Below, piece after piece: positions 1 through 7,300 of a stretch of DNA of 37,948 bases; position 1 is the first letter of the stretch, and every line of letters begins with the position of its first letter. The notes beneath the pieces were generated by a model, which did no database searches, had not been told where the DNA came from, and worked only from the letters and a program-made list of their open reading frames with translations. The position numbers and the translations under genes were made by a program. This DNA comes from Lachnospiraceae bacterium (GTDB lineage Bacteria > Bacillota > Clostridia > Lachnospirales > Lachnospiraceae): assembly GCA_910575775.1 (NCBI GenBank), contig CAJTEY010000039.1, positions 1 through 37,948 on the forward strand, written 5' to 3'.

Positions 1-125
1 AGGCAGCACCGAAAAAGGGGTTGCTTAGACACCGCCTATAGGCGGTACCGAAAAATGCCCCGGAGGGGTTCATCCAAACCACCGGCAGAGCCGGTGGTCA
101 AGCCGTATGGCTGTGATTTGTCTGG

Positions 126-169
126 AAAGCGGCGGCTGTGTCATGCGCAAGGCTTCCGCCGCTTTTGTT
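126..169 (+). terminator. Possible intrinsic terminator
   Basis: A ten-base stem AAAGCGGCGG (126-135) pairs with CCGCCGCTTT (156-165) across a 20-base loop and runs into four T residues. It would end whatever transcript enters from the left of the window. The T run is short, so this could be only a stable hairpin. Confidence 0.4.
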
Positions 170-273
170 ATGCTTTCTTCTCTTGCAACCGCAAGAAAAT
201 ACTGTAATACCCGAATATCCAAGTGTAAACCCTCCCTACTTCTGTTGTTGTCTTTACAATAACAGAGAGCCCC

Positions 274-330
274 ATACTTTTCAAGTATGGAACACTATTC
301 TATATATGTATTTGATATTAGATATAATTA
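274..330 (+). promoter_or_regulatory. Palindromic operator-like motif, copy 1
   Basis: The 15-base palindrome ATACTT-TTC-AAGTAT (274-288) is followed by GGAA and an AT-rich stretch holding ATGTATTTGA and a TATAAT-like hexamer near 322-327. A closely similar segment lies at 1894-1945 before the AKR gene. Two copies upstream of two neighbouring transcription units suggest one regulator controls both; HxlR/MarR-type winged-helix proteins bind sites of this shape, but no regulator gene is in view. Confidence 0.45.
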
Positions 331-424
331 CCACTATGATAACAACTGGAGGTGGATTGTTATGACGGATATTGAAAACAGGGTAAATTTAAGTTCATAT
401 AAAAAAGTAGGAGGCGTAACGGCT

Positions 425-1216
425 ATGGAAAAATACTATCTTGGGCTGGATGGCGGTTCTACCTATCTGAAAGCCGCCCTTATGAAAGATAAAAAAGTAG
501 TCGGCACCGTGGTATATCCCACGGGAATTGACAATAACGGTGTGGCGAAGAAAATTGTGGCAGCCTTATGTAAAAAGTACGGTATCAGCCGGACTGACAT
601 AGGTTACATCATGGCTACCGGATACAGCCGCAAAATTCTTGAGGTTGCCGATGATGATATATCGGAGATTACGGCTCATGCTTACGGGGTGCGTGTGACT
701 GCACCAAAGGAATACCGCCCCGGCATGGTCATTGATATTGGCGGGCAGGACAGCAAGATTATTTATCTTGATGCAAATTATAACGTGAAGAATTTTACCA
801 TGAATGATAAATGTGCCGCAGGAACGGGGAAATTTATGGAGGTCATAGCGCAGATTTTGGAAACGACAATCGATCAGATCGGGGCGCTTTCTTTGGAAAG
901 CACTGTGCCGTGTGACATCAACAGTACCTGCGTGGTATTTGCACAGTCGGAAGTGATTTCGCTTGTGGCAAGAAAGGTTGACAGGCGTGATATTCTGGCG
1001 GGAATGCACCTGTCGATGGCAAAGCGGATTATCAGGATGATGAAAAAGTCGGAAAAAGGCGGCGATATTTTAATGACGGGCGGTGGCGCGTTGAATACCG
1101 GCATACACAGGGCTTTTGAGGAAGAACTGATGAAGGATGTTTATGTGGCAAAATATCCGCAGTTTAACGGTGCAGTCGGCGCAGCTTTGATTGCCAGCGA
1201 GCGAGGTGGGATATGA
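425..1216 (+). CDS. Acyl-CoA dehydratase activase (BadF/HgdC family ATPase)
   Basis: This 263-residue protein belongs to the BadF/BadG/BcrA/BcrD ATPase family, dimeric iron-sulfur ATPases that drive low-potential electrons into 2-hydroxyacyl-CoA dehydratases and related enzymes. Visible motifs are the N-terminal phosphate loop GLDGGSTYLKA, the second ATP motif GGQDSK, NDKCAAGTGKF with the first cluster cysteine, STCVVFAQSEV with the second, and the C-terminal MTGGGALNTG. The length is normal for a single-domain activase. ATG 425 has AGGAGG at 409-414. An in-frame ATG at 362, with GGAGG at 349-353, would add 21 residues and is a real alternative. The stop overlaps the next start (ATGA), so the two are co-translated. 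No dehydratase subunit is nearby, so its partner is unknown. Confidence 0.85.
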   Translation: MEKYYLGLDGGSTYLKAALMKDKKVVGTVVYPTGIDNNGVAKKIVAALCKKYGISRTDIGYIMATGYSRKILEVADDDISEITAHAYGVRVTAPKEYRPGMVIDIGGQDSKIIYLDANYNVKNFTMNDKCAAGTGKFMEVIAQILETTIDQIGALSLESTVPCDINSTCVVFAQSEVISLVARKVDRRDILAGMHLSMAKRIIRMMKKSEKGGDILMTGGGALNTGIHRAFEEELMKDVYVAKYPQFNGAVGAALIASERGGI

Positions 1217-1887
1217 ATATTTCTCTGCTTATTCCAGCGCTTGCCACCGCTGTTTCTGTCGGACTTGGGTGTGGAACATGTTGCAGTCCGATTATCAGTA
1301 CCTTTCTTTCTACTTATGTGGTGTCCCACTCAGGCGGTGTAAATAAAGGCGTTTTGTCATTTGTAAGTTTCTTTTTTGGAAAAATGGTCAGTGTTTCCAT
1401 GCTGTGTATGATTGCTTCGCTGGTTAGCAGACAGTTTATCAGTGACAGCGGTTATATCGGTTCTTTTAATCTGCGGCTGTTTTCACAGGCAGCCATGAGT
1501 GTGATTGGGGTAGTCCTGACAGTCCGCTGGTTTTTGGAGCTGAAAAGGCAGAAAAAGTGCGGCAGCTGTAAGGAGTGCAAAAAAACAGTTGGAAAATCCG
1601 GTTTTGTGCCAATGCTTGCGGCAGGGCTGACTTATGGCATGACGCCCTGCGCCCCTCTTTTACTGATGATAGGTTATTGCTTTACCCTTTCGGTTTCTTT
1701 GGCGGGAGTGACTGGCGTTGCCTTTAGCCTTTCCAGTATGGTAAGCCCCCTTCTGTTGCTGGTGGTGGTAACAGGTGCGCTTTCAAAGAAAATGAGAAAA
1801 GAAATACCGAATGCGGTAAAGTGGTTCCGTTTGGCATCTTATGTGGTGCTGATGGTAATGCCATTTTTACTTACATCACAATATTAG
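1213..1887 (+). CDS. CcdA/DsbD-like polytopic membrane protein
   Basis: A 224-residue, very hydrophobic protein with about six membrane segments. It carries GCGTCCSP in the first segment and TPCAP in a later segment (residues around 143-147), the paired-cysteine arrangement expected of CcdA/DsbD-type transmembrane thiol electron carriers and related TauE/SafE-like proteins. A cytoplasmic loop contains CGSCKECKK, possibly a metal or cluster ligand set. Its start overlaps the stop of the activase gene, implying translational coupling and perhaps a joint redox function. Membrane topology and cysteines are seen directly; the electron-transfer role is inference. It could alternatively be a metal or sulfur-species exporter. 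Confidence 0.6.
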   Translation: MNISLLIPALATAVSVGLGCGTCCSPIISTFLSTYVVSHSGGVNKGVLSFVSFFFGKMVSVSMLCMIASLVSRQFISDSGYIGSFNLRLFSQAAMSVIGVVLTVRWFLELKRQKKCGSCKECKKTVGKSGFVPMLAAGLTYGMTPCAPLLLMIGYCFTLSVSLAGVTGVAFSLSSMVSPLLLLVVVTGALSKKMRKEIPNAVKWFRLASYVVLMVMPFLLTSQY

Positions 1888-1893
1888 CTATAA

Positions 1894-1945
1894 ATACTTT
1901 TTAAGTATGGAAATGCATATTTTATATGTATTTGAAATAGAAAAT
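1894..1945 (+). promoter_or_regulatory. Palindromic operator-like motif, copy 2
   Basis: ATACTT-TTT-AAGTAT (1894-1908) followed by GGAA and ATATGTATTTGA repeats the segment at 274-330 with the same spacing. It sits in the short gap before the AKR gene, whose ribosome site AGGAGG is at 1946-1951. Confidence 0.45.
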
Positions 1946-1959
1946 AGGAGGATTTGAAA

Positions 1960-2904
1960 ATGAGTACAACATTACCGAAAATTGCATTAGGAGCCTGGTC
2001 TTGGGGTGCAGGAGGAGCCGGAGGGGATCAGGTATTTGGAAACCATTTATTTGAAGAAGAATTGAAGCCGGTGTTTGAGAAAGCAGTGGAATGCGGGCTG
2101 AACCTGTGGGACACGGCAGCGGTTTACGGAGAAGGGACTTCTGAACGTATTCTTGGTAATTTTGTAAAAGATGTGCGCCGGGACAGCGTTATCCTTTCCA
2201 CAAAATTCACGCCGCAGATAGCCGGCAGTTCGCCGGATGCCATGCAGGAAATGATTGACGGAAGCAAGGAACGTCTGCATACCGATGTGATTGATGTTTA
2301 TTGGATACACAATCCGATGGATGTTGAAAAATGGACGCCGGATTTAATCCCGCTGGCAAAAAGCGGACAGATTAAGACAATCGGCGTTTCCAACCACAAC
2401 CTTGCGGAGATAAAAAGGGCGAATGAAATTCTTGCGGCAGAGGGCTTGAAAATTTCTGCGGTACAGAATCATTACAGTCTGTTGCACCGTTCTTCGGAGC
2501 GTGCGGGTATCCTTGATTATTGTAAGGAAAACGGCATTACATTCTATTCCTACATGGTATTGGAACAGGGGGCGCTTACCGGACGGTATCATGAAACAAA
2601 TCCATTTCCGGAAGGAACCGGGAGGGGAGAGGCGTATAACCCGCATCTGAAAGAACTGACAGCATTGATTGATGAGCTGAAACTGATAGGGACACGTTTT
2701 GATGCCAGCCCTGCGCAGGTTGCGACGGCATGGGCGATTGCAAAAGGCACGCTCCCAATCATCGGAGTAACAAAGGTAAATCAGGTTGAGGAGGCGGCAA
2801 AGGCGGCACGGATTGAGCTGACTGCTGACGAGATCAGCCGCTTGGAAAGATTGGGCGACGAAACAGGCGTTCATACACTTAGGGAGTGGGAAAAGGAGAT
2901 GTGA
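1960..2904 (+). CDS. Aldo/keto reductase
   Basis: A 314-residue NAD(P)H-dependent oxidoreductase with the (beta/alpha)8 AKR fold. The catalytic tetrad is visible: Asp in LWDTAAVYG, Tyr in AAVYGEG, Lys in LSTKF and His in YWIHNP. The cofactor-binding part (GVSNHN, VQNHYSLLHR, PIIGVTKVNQVEEA) is intact and the length is normal. ATG 1960 has AGGAGG eight bases upstream; an in-frame TTG at 1954 is too close to that site. The physiological substrate cannot be told from sequence. It has its own upstream palindrome, so it may be regulated apart from the preceding pair. Confidence 0.9.
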   Translation: MSTTLPKIALGAWSWGAGGAGGDQVFGNHLFEEELKPVFEKAVECGLNLWDTAAVYGEGTSERILGNFVKDVRRDSVILSTKFTPQIAGSSPDAMQEMIDGSKERLHTDVIDVYWIHNPMDVEKWTPDLIPLAKSGQIKTIGVSNHNLAEIKRANEILAAEGLKISAVQNHYSLLHRSSERAGILDYCKENGITFYSYMVLEQGALTGRYHETNPFPEGTGRGEAYNPHLKELTALIDELKLIGTRFDASPAQVATAWAIAKGTLPIIGVTKVNQVEEAAKAARIELTADEISRLERLGDETGVHTLREWEKEM

Positions 2905-2970
2905 GCCTTAAACCGGAAGCCGCAGACGAAGAAGCAGAACGGGATTTTTAACAGCAGGAAGGTGATTTAA

Positions 2971-3597
2971 GTGGGAATAGAGGATATTTTGGCAGAATTT
3001 GATAATGAAAAGAGGACGGGTACGGAAAGTCCTGGATGGAAAAATCTGTTTGATGAACTTTGTCAGGAGGCAATCCGGATTGGTATGGAATTGAATAACC
3101 AGTATCATACCCCGGAAGAGCTTCGGGAGATTATGGGGCGGCTGACGGGGAAAAAGGTGGATGATACCTTTCGTATGTTTCCTCCGTTTTATACGGATTT
3201 TGGAAAAAATATCACAATCGGAAAAGATGTATTCATCAATTCCGGATGTCACTTTCAGGATCAGGGCGGAATTGAAATCGGGGACGGCGCATTGATTGGT
3301 CATAATGTGGTGCTGGCAACCATCAACCATGACCTGAATCCAAAGGAAAATCGAAAAAATCATTATGCACCGATTAAGATTGGCGCTCATGTATGGATTG
3401 GCTCTAACGCAACCATACTGCCGGGAGTGACAATCGGCGATTGGGCAGTAGTTGCAGCGGGAGCGGTCGTGACACAGGATGTTCCGACAATGACGGTAGT
3501 GGGAGGCGTCCCTGCAAAAATGCTGAAAGTGGTTAAGGAATTGTCCGGGATAATTCCTACGGAAGAAAAGGAGGAACGGTATGAATCGGCTGTTTAA
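2971..3597 (+). CDS. Hexapeptide-repeat acyltransferase (maltose/galactoside O-acetyltransferase-like)
   Basis: A 208-residue left-handed beta-helix acyltransferase. Hexapeptide repeats run through the middle (ITIGKDVFINSG, IEIGDGALIGHNV, IKIGAHVWIGSNATILPGV, TIGDWAVVAAGAVV). The catalytic histidine is expected in the INHDLNP segment, and VGGVPAKMLK is the typical C-terminal motif. It should transfer acetyl from acetyl-CoA to a sugar or small acceptor. The GTG start at 2971 is chosen because GGAAGGTG lies just upstream and there is no ATG that keeps the N-terminal helix. Its end overlaps the next gene by 17 bases, indicating an operon with the interrupted AKR. Confidence 0.85.
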   Translation: MGIEDILAEFDNEKRTGTESPGWKNLFDELCQEAIRIGMELNNQYHTPEELREIMGRLTGKKVDDTFRMFPPFYTDFGKNITIGKDVFINSGCHFQDQGGIEIGDGALIGHNVVLATINHDLNPKENRKNHYAPIKIGAHVWIGSNATILPGVTIGDWAVVAAGAVVTQDVPTMTVVGGVPAKMLKVVKELSGIIPTEEKEERYESAV

Positions 3598-4036
3598 TCT
3601 TATATTGGCTTGTCTGTTTATCGTTTCGCTGTCAGCTTGTGGCAAACAGGCAGGGACGGATTCTCCTGCGGATAAAGTGTCGGAGCAGGATAGGCAGGCA
3701 GAAAGTGTCGAAACAACAGAGCAGACAGAACAGGAGCCGTCAGCAGCAGCGGAAACCGCACAGACTGAGGCAGAAACGGAAAGTGATATGGCTGGCGGGC
3801 AGGAACAGCAGACACAGGGAGATGACAATACAGTGACGGGAGATATTTCTTTTAACTTTGAAACAAAGAAAGTTTTATTGAACAGTGGGTATGAAATGCC
3901 CATATACGGGATTGGCACATACAGTCTGACCGGGGATACTTGTGTGGAGTCTGTCACGGCGGCATTAAATAGCGGCGTCCGCTTGATTGATACTGCCTAT
4001 ATGTACCATAACGATGTGATATGTTGTGAAGTGTAG
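3581..4036 (+). pseudogene. Aldo/keto reductase lipoprotein, 5' fragment cut by the element
   Basis: The N-terminal half of an exported AKR. It has a signal peptide with lipobox LSAC (Cys20), a Glu/Gln/Ala/Thr-rich linker of about 80 residues, then the AKR start (YGIGTYSLTGD) up to LIDTAYMYHN. It therefore keeps the catalytic Asp and Tyr. After codon 144 (ending at 4012) the frame enters foreign DNA and stops at 4034-4036. The missing part, with the catalytic Lys and His, lies at 35951-36598 in the same frame. An AKR with a lipoprotein signal is itself unusual, because NAD(P)H is cytoplasmic. Confidence 0.9.
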
Positions 4037-4038
4037 AT
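4013..4038 (+). other. Left attachment junction (attL)
   Basis: Host codons ending CATAAC at 4012 meet element sequence TGTGATATGTTGTGAAGTGT (4015-4034) at the GA core (4013-4014). The element arm mirrors the right arm at 35927-35950. The reconstructed empty site would read CATAAC-GA-GGAAAGTG. Confidence 0.85.
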
Positions 4039-4046
4039 GTCAGATT

Positions 4047-4145
4047 CCTCTAAAAGATTGTATTTTAGCGGAAATCTCCATCTGCTAGTCAGATACAAGC
4101 ATCTGACTCTTGCGGCATTCGCCAAATTGACATACAAGTATGTCA
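4047..4145. repeat. Three hairpins near the left end
   Basis: A stem TCTAAAA/TTTTAG lies in 4055-4076. It is followed by AGTCAGAT (4087-4094) pairing ATCTGACT (4101-4108), and by TGACATAC (4128-4135) pairing GTATGTCA (4138-4145). The last two share an ACAAG-type centre and are each followed by a similar CTTG...CATT...CGC tract although their stems differ, so the shape rather than the sequence is kept. Confidence 0.55.
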
Positions 4146-4294
4146 GCTTGGCTCATTGCTCGCAGAAAATACAACATATGCGGCTGGCTCATTTGTGGTG
4201 AATGGAAACTTGCAGATGTTGTGGTAAAGGGAGAAGGTGATAATTCTTTTATTCGTATCTGTAAACAGTTTAGCACAAAGAAAGGCGGTTGCAT

Positions 4295-4648
4295 ATGGAA
4301 ATTACATATCATTGGGAAGAGGACTATCTGATTCCCGACCTCAAACTTTCGGATACAACGGAGTATCAGATCGGGAAGTATGGACGGATGAGGAAGCGTT
4401 TTTTAGAAGAAAACCACAGGGGCATTTATTCGCATATGATTCTATCAGAAATCTTATGGAAGCACCTTGCGGAAATTGATGAAGAATGCAATGAGATGAT
4501 GGATAGGCTTGTGGGGCAGATGGCAAAGAAAGAGGGTGTGACGGAGCAGTTAAAATCTGATGACTGGCTATGTTGGCTTCAGAAGATGAACAGCATCAGG
4601 AGCAGGGCGGAGGAAGTGGTGTTGCACGATCTGATATATTCCCTTTAG
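4295..4648 (+). CDS. tnpV: Transposon-encoded protein TnpV
   Basis: A 117-residue small basic/acidic protein matching the TnpV family by its recognisable features: opening ITYHWEEDYLIPDL, GKYGRMRKRFLEENHRG, then AEIDEECNEMMDRL and the ending LQKMNSIRSRAEEVVLHDLIY. TnpV-type proteins accompany TnpX-type recombinases in clostridial elements; their biochemical role is not established. ATG 4295 is preceded by AAAGGCGG at 4281-4288, which decides against the TTG at 4289. It sits alone at the left end, reading inward, with a long perfect palindrome just downstream. Confidence 0.85.
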   Translation: MEITYHWEEDYLIPDLKLSDTTEYQIGKYGRMRKRFLEENHRGIYSHMILSEILWKHLAEIDEECNEMMDRLVGQMAKKEGVTEQLKSDDWLCWLQKMNSIRSRAEEVVLHDLIYSL

Positions 4649-4671
4649 TTCTGGCTTTGTTTTAAGTTTTG

Positions 4672-4751
4672 TAGCATGAGGCACAGATGATGTCAAGACA
4701 CCGGCTCCGCCTCGCCTGCGACGGTCTTGACATCATCTGTGCCTCATGCTA
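4672..4751. repeat. 28-bp perfect inverted repeat between convergent genes
   Basis: The 28 bases at 4672-4699 (starting TAGCATGAGGCACAG) pair perfectly with 4724-4751 across a 24-base GC-rich loop. It lies between tnpV and the convergent reverse-strand module. It has no T tract, so it is not a classical terminator; it may block read-through on both strands or be a protein-binding or replication structure. Confidence 0.9.
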
Positions 4752-4763
4752 TGGAGCGGTCAA

Positions 4764-4819
4764 GGGGGAACAAAGTTCCCCCCATTGCATTAAAAATGCC
4801 AATGGCGGTATTCTGAAAA
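4764..4819. repeat. Pair of hairpins following the long palindrome
   Basis: GGGGGAAC (4764-4771) pairs with GTTCCCCC (4775-4782) around AAA. It is followed by CCATTGCAT and ATGCCAATGG flanking an A-rich loop (4781-4806). With the 28-bp palindrome they make a cluster of secondary structure of about 140 bases with no coding capacity. Confidence 0.7.
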
Positions 4820-4899
4820 AATCAAAATTGGGGATTGACAGGAATTGAAAAATGGCTTATTATTGACAATAAGAAATGGGTTTTTACCGTACAGTGTTT

Positions 4900-5430
4900 T
4901 CACTCAAGCGGGCTGCTCGTTTCTTTTTTTATTGCCAAAATATCATACAGATACTTCCTGCCATCATTCGCATGACGGACAAGCATACTTGCTGAATAAA
5001 TATTATGTCTTGCTATTTTCCCTGTTTTGTCATCATATACGGGCAATGCAAATCTGATGTTGTAGCGATACCATCCATATACCGCATCTGTTTTGTGTTT
5101 TTCTTTCCGGTTTGCCTCATGTTTTGGATTGGTGGCTATTCTTATAAGTTCAGGAACAGCCTGTGAAGCATTTGCCTTAGCCTTTGCGACAGCGCCTTTT
5201 AAGGCGATACGGCTTTCTGAACTTGCGTATTCATCGGGAAAATCTGCCGAAATATATATTTTTTCAGAAGTTTCCTCAATTTCGTAAAAATCCCCGATAT
5301 ACGCTTTCAGGTATTCTTCGACAGCCGTCCAGTCATCCCGCACTTTTGCCTTGAAACGGATATCGTTAATCAAGACCAGCTTTTTACCGTCCGCATCGGT
5401 TATGATATTTACATTCCTGTTTTCAATCAT
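4900..5430 (-). CDS. Element protein of unknown function
   Basis: A 176-residue protein I do not recognise. It starts MIENRNVNIITDADGKKLV, is mixed alpha/beta by composition, has no signal peptide or membrane segment, and ends in a basic YLYDILAIKKE tail. It contains an aromatic segment VYGWYRYNIRF and a KHEANRKEKHKT stretch that could contact nucleic acid. The ATG at 5430 overlaps the stop of the upstream zinc-ribbon gene by eight bases, so the two are translationally coupled; upstream in-frame extension into that gene is not needed. Because it travels with element regulatory genes, a role in element maintenance or defence is possible but unproven. Confidence 0.6.
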   Translation of the reverse strand: MIENRNVNIITDADGKKLVLINDIRFKAKVRDDWTAVEEYLKAYIGDFYEIEETSEKIYISADFPDEYASSESRIALKGAVAKAKANASQAVPELIRIATNPKHEANRKEKHKTDAVYGWYRYNIRFALPVYDDKTGKIARHNIYSASMLVRHANDGRKYLYDILAIKKETSSPLE

Positions 5431-6337
5431 CTCTTTTGTTTCCTTTCTTCTTTTCCCTTGATTTGTAGACATTAAACTGGTTCTTGCACTTCTGGCTGCA
5501 AAATTCATTCCCCTTCCTGCTTGCGACAAAGGCTTTTTTACAGTGTTTGCACATGCGCATATCACTGTCCTTATCCGTGAGCATGAATGAGAAGCACATC
5601 TGCACCATGATTAGCAGTGAATGGAAATCCCATACGATAACGGGCGAATCCTTTTCAAGCGCGATCCGGTAAGTCGGGGATATGCCGCCGAAAGCGGAAA
5701 TGCCCTGACGGTACAGGCTGCGTGTCTGTTCGTCAATCGTATCATAATCCATGTAATAAAGGAAACTTGTCATAAAGGTAAACGCCCAGTCGGTAAATTC
5801 CTTTACAAGCCAGTCATATCTTTCCGCATATTCCTTCTGCAATTCCATTGCCACAGCCTGCGGCGCATTTCCCATAGCCATCGTGATCGCAATACCCTCA
5901 CGGTCAGTTACAGACCAGCCTGATTTTACGCCGTTCTTTCTGAAATCCGGCTTGTCAAAAGGGTAAAAATAAGAAAAATACTCATCTGTAGGGAGGGATT
6001 CTTCCTTTATAAAGTGGTTTTTGGGAAGATACACCGATTCATAGGTTATAAAATCCGCAGTTGTCGGGAGGGCGGTCATAAAGCCGAGAAAACCATATTT
6101 TTTGATAAAGTCAAGTACAGCTTCTTTCAATTCTTCTTCCGGTACCTTGTGCATGGCAGCAAGCCCGACATTTATGGCATCAATGACGAGCTGTTCCGCT
6201 TCCTGCATGGGATGGTACATTTCCGGTCTGGCATCTTTGGAAACCGTTATGTAGAGGTTGTTGTCACTGCCTGTCTTATATTCATAACTGCTGTACCGAA
6301 TCCACGGTGCGCTGGTATGTTCAAATAAATTCTTCAT
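5423..6337 (-). CDS. Element protein with C-terminal zinc ribbon
   Basis: A 304-residue protein. The last 45 residues hold CX2CX13CX3C (CKHCKKAFVASRKGNEFC, then SQKC) followed by a Lys/Arg-rich tail, a zinc-ribbon of the kind that binds nucleic acid. The N-terminal 240 residues are acidic and aromatic-rich without a motif I can name. Uncharacterised proteins of this build (long N-part plus terminal zinc ribbon) are common on Firmicutes mobile elements. ATG 6337 (MKNLFEH) has GGAG upstream; earlier in-frame starts at about 6370 would add 11 residues. It is the middle gene of a three-gene reverse-strand module, 75 bases downstream of the sigma-like gene. Confidence 0.6.
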   Translation of the reverse strand: MKNLFEHTSAPWIRYSSYEYKTGSDNNLYITVSKDARPEMYHPMQEAEQLVIDAINVGLAAMHKVPEEELKEAVLDFIKKYGFLGFMTALPTTADFITYESVYLPKNHFIKEESLPTDEYFSYFYPFDKPDFRKNGVKSGWSVTDREGIAITMAMGNAPQAVAMELQKEYAERYDWLVKEFTDWAFTFMTSFLYYMDYDTIDEQTRSLYRQGISAFGGISPTYRIALEKDSPVIVWDFHSLLIMVQMCFSFMLTDKDSDMRMCKHCKKAFVASRKGNEFCSQKCKNQFNVYKSREKKKGNKRDD

Positions 6338-6412
6338 AAATAATCTGCTCCAATCCATCAATCCTGTCACATCATCTGATGTAATATTTCTTACATTATA
6401 AACGGTTACTCG

Positions 6413-7060
6413 TTATCGGTCAAGCTGTCGGGTGTTCTTTTTCTTCCGCACTCCGTTTTCCAAGAAATATTTTTCGTCAATCGTCATCGGCAGACGGTTT
6501 TCTTTTCTGTATGTAAGTATGCCGCCATAGAGTTTCCGTATCTTTTTCAGAGCAGTTTCCCGAATACCCCTGATATTCCGGTCAGTCTGTCCGATACTCT
6601 CCGCATATTCTGCTGTGGAATAGTCACGCAGGAACAGATAATAGAGCATATTTTTGAGATGCGGCTTTAGTTCCTTTAATATTTTCGATAAATCCGCATC
6701 TGTGACAAGCTCGTGTACTGTTTCGGGATGGTCAAATATAATATCGAGGAAATCGCCCGCAAGCATGAGCCTTCTTAGAATCATGTCATAGGAAGGGCTG
6801 TCGGAAAGGTACAATTCGTATGCGCCCCATTCCAGAGGAACAGCGGAGCGTCCTGTTTCATGGTCTCTTTCTTTCCGTTCCCTGTTTGCGTCCAGTTTAT
6901 CCCACCAGTACAGTACATTTTCAAAGTCGACTTCCGTCCTTGCGCTTTCCTCAATACGCCGGATTGCAAGGGCACGGGCTTCACGGTGGAGCATATCCCC
7001 GTCCGCTTCCGTTATGAAATTCTGCTCCCTGAATGCCGGGAGTTCAGCGTATTTTGGCAT
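6413..7060 (-). CDS. Sigma-70 region 4-like regulator
   Basis: A 215-residue protein. Residues about 143-177 (LFLRDYSTAEYAESIGQTDRNIRGIRETALKKIRK, split here as DYSTAEYAESIGQTDRN and IRETALKKIRK) form a helix-turn-helix like sigma-70 region 4. The N-terminal 120 residues, with conserved-looking REARALAIRRIEE and LSDSPSYDMILRRLMLAGDFLD, do not show a clear sigma region 2, so it is more likely a regulator than a full sigma factor. It is divergent from tnpW-tnpX across a 240-base gap, which suggests it controls both its own module and recombinase expression. Function is inferred from the domain and its position. Confidence 0.6.
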   Translation of the reverse strand: MPKYAELPAFREQNFITEADGDMLHREARALAIRRIEESARTEVDFENVLYWWDKLDANRERKERDHETGRSAVPLEWGAYELYLSDSPSYDMILRRLMLAGDFLDIIFDHPETVHELVTDADLSKILKELKPHLKNMLYYLFLRDYSTAEYAESIGQTDRNIRGIRETALKKIRKLYGGILTYRKENRLPMTIDEKYFLENGVRKKKNTRQLDR

Positions 7061-7300
7061 TTGCAGTCAGTCCTTTGCAAAAGAATAAAATTTTGTAGCT
7101 GTTTTTTCAAAAACACTTCCGCTTTTATAGCCGTATTTCTCCTATTAGTGAAAGGAGTAATTCTTTTTTATTAAAAATCAATTACAAAAAAGGAGGAGCA
7201 GGCTATGGGGTACGGATAAAATAAAATCCGGTTACTGAATACGGAAGTACAAGAGCCATTATAGGGGAAATGCGCATGATACGCAAGAAAGGATTGCATA
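7061..7300. promoter_or_regulatory. Divergent regulatory region with a tetrapeptide leader
   Basis: This gap separates the reverse module from tnpW-tnpX. It contains a very strong ribosome site AAGGAGG (7192-7198) followed eight bases later by ATG GGG TAC GGA TAA (7207-7221). This is a possible MGYG leader peptide. CGGAT and ATCCG flank its stop and could form a small hairpin. With the terminator inside tnpW (7330-7367), the arrangement looks like translation-linked attenuation. Confidence 0.5.

Larger units (their letters stand above)
1..361. other. Gene-poor leader region with several hairpins
   Basis: I see no convincing gene here; a 75-codon open frame starting at 138 has low-complexity composition and no family resemblance. 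The first 120 bases hold compact inverted repeats: ACCGCC/GGCGGT near 31-48, and CCACCGG/CCGGTGG near 79-99. A possible terminator at 126-165 is listed separately. The style (short GC-rich hairpins in a row) resembles the stretch upstream of the relaxase gene in this window, so it may be the tail of another mobile element beginning outside the window, but that is inference. Confidence 0.4.

Noticed and set aside
138..365. A 75-codon forward frame at the window start
   Set aside because: No ribosome site, low-complexity Leu/Cys-rich start lying over a hairpin, and it runs through the operator-like palindrome.
2908..3957. A 349-codon reverse-strand open frame
   Set aside because: It lies antisense to the acyltransferase and AKR lipoprotein genes, both with clear motifs; its translation is Cys/Ser/Pro-rich with no family resemblance.
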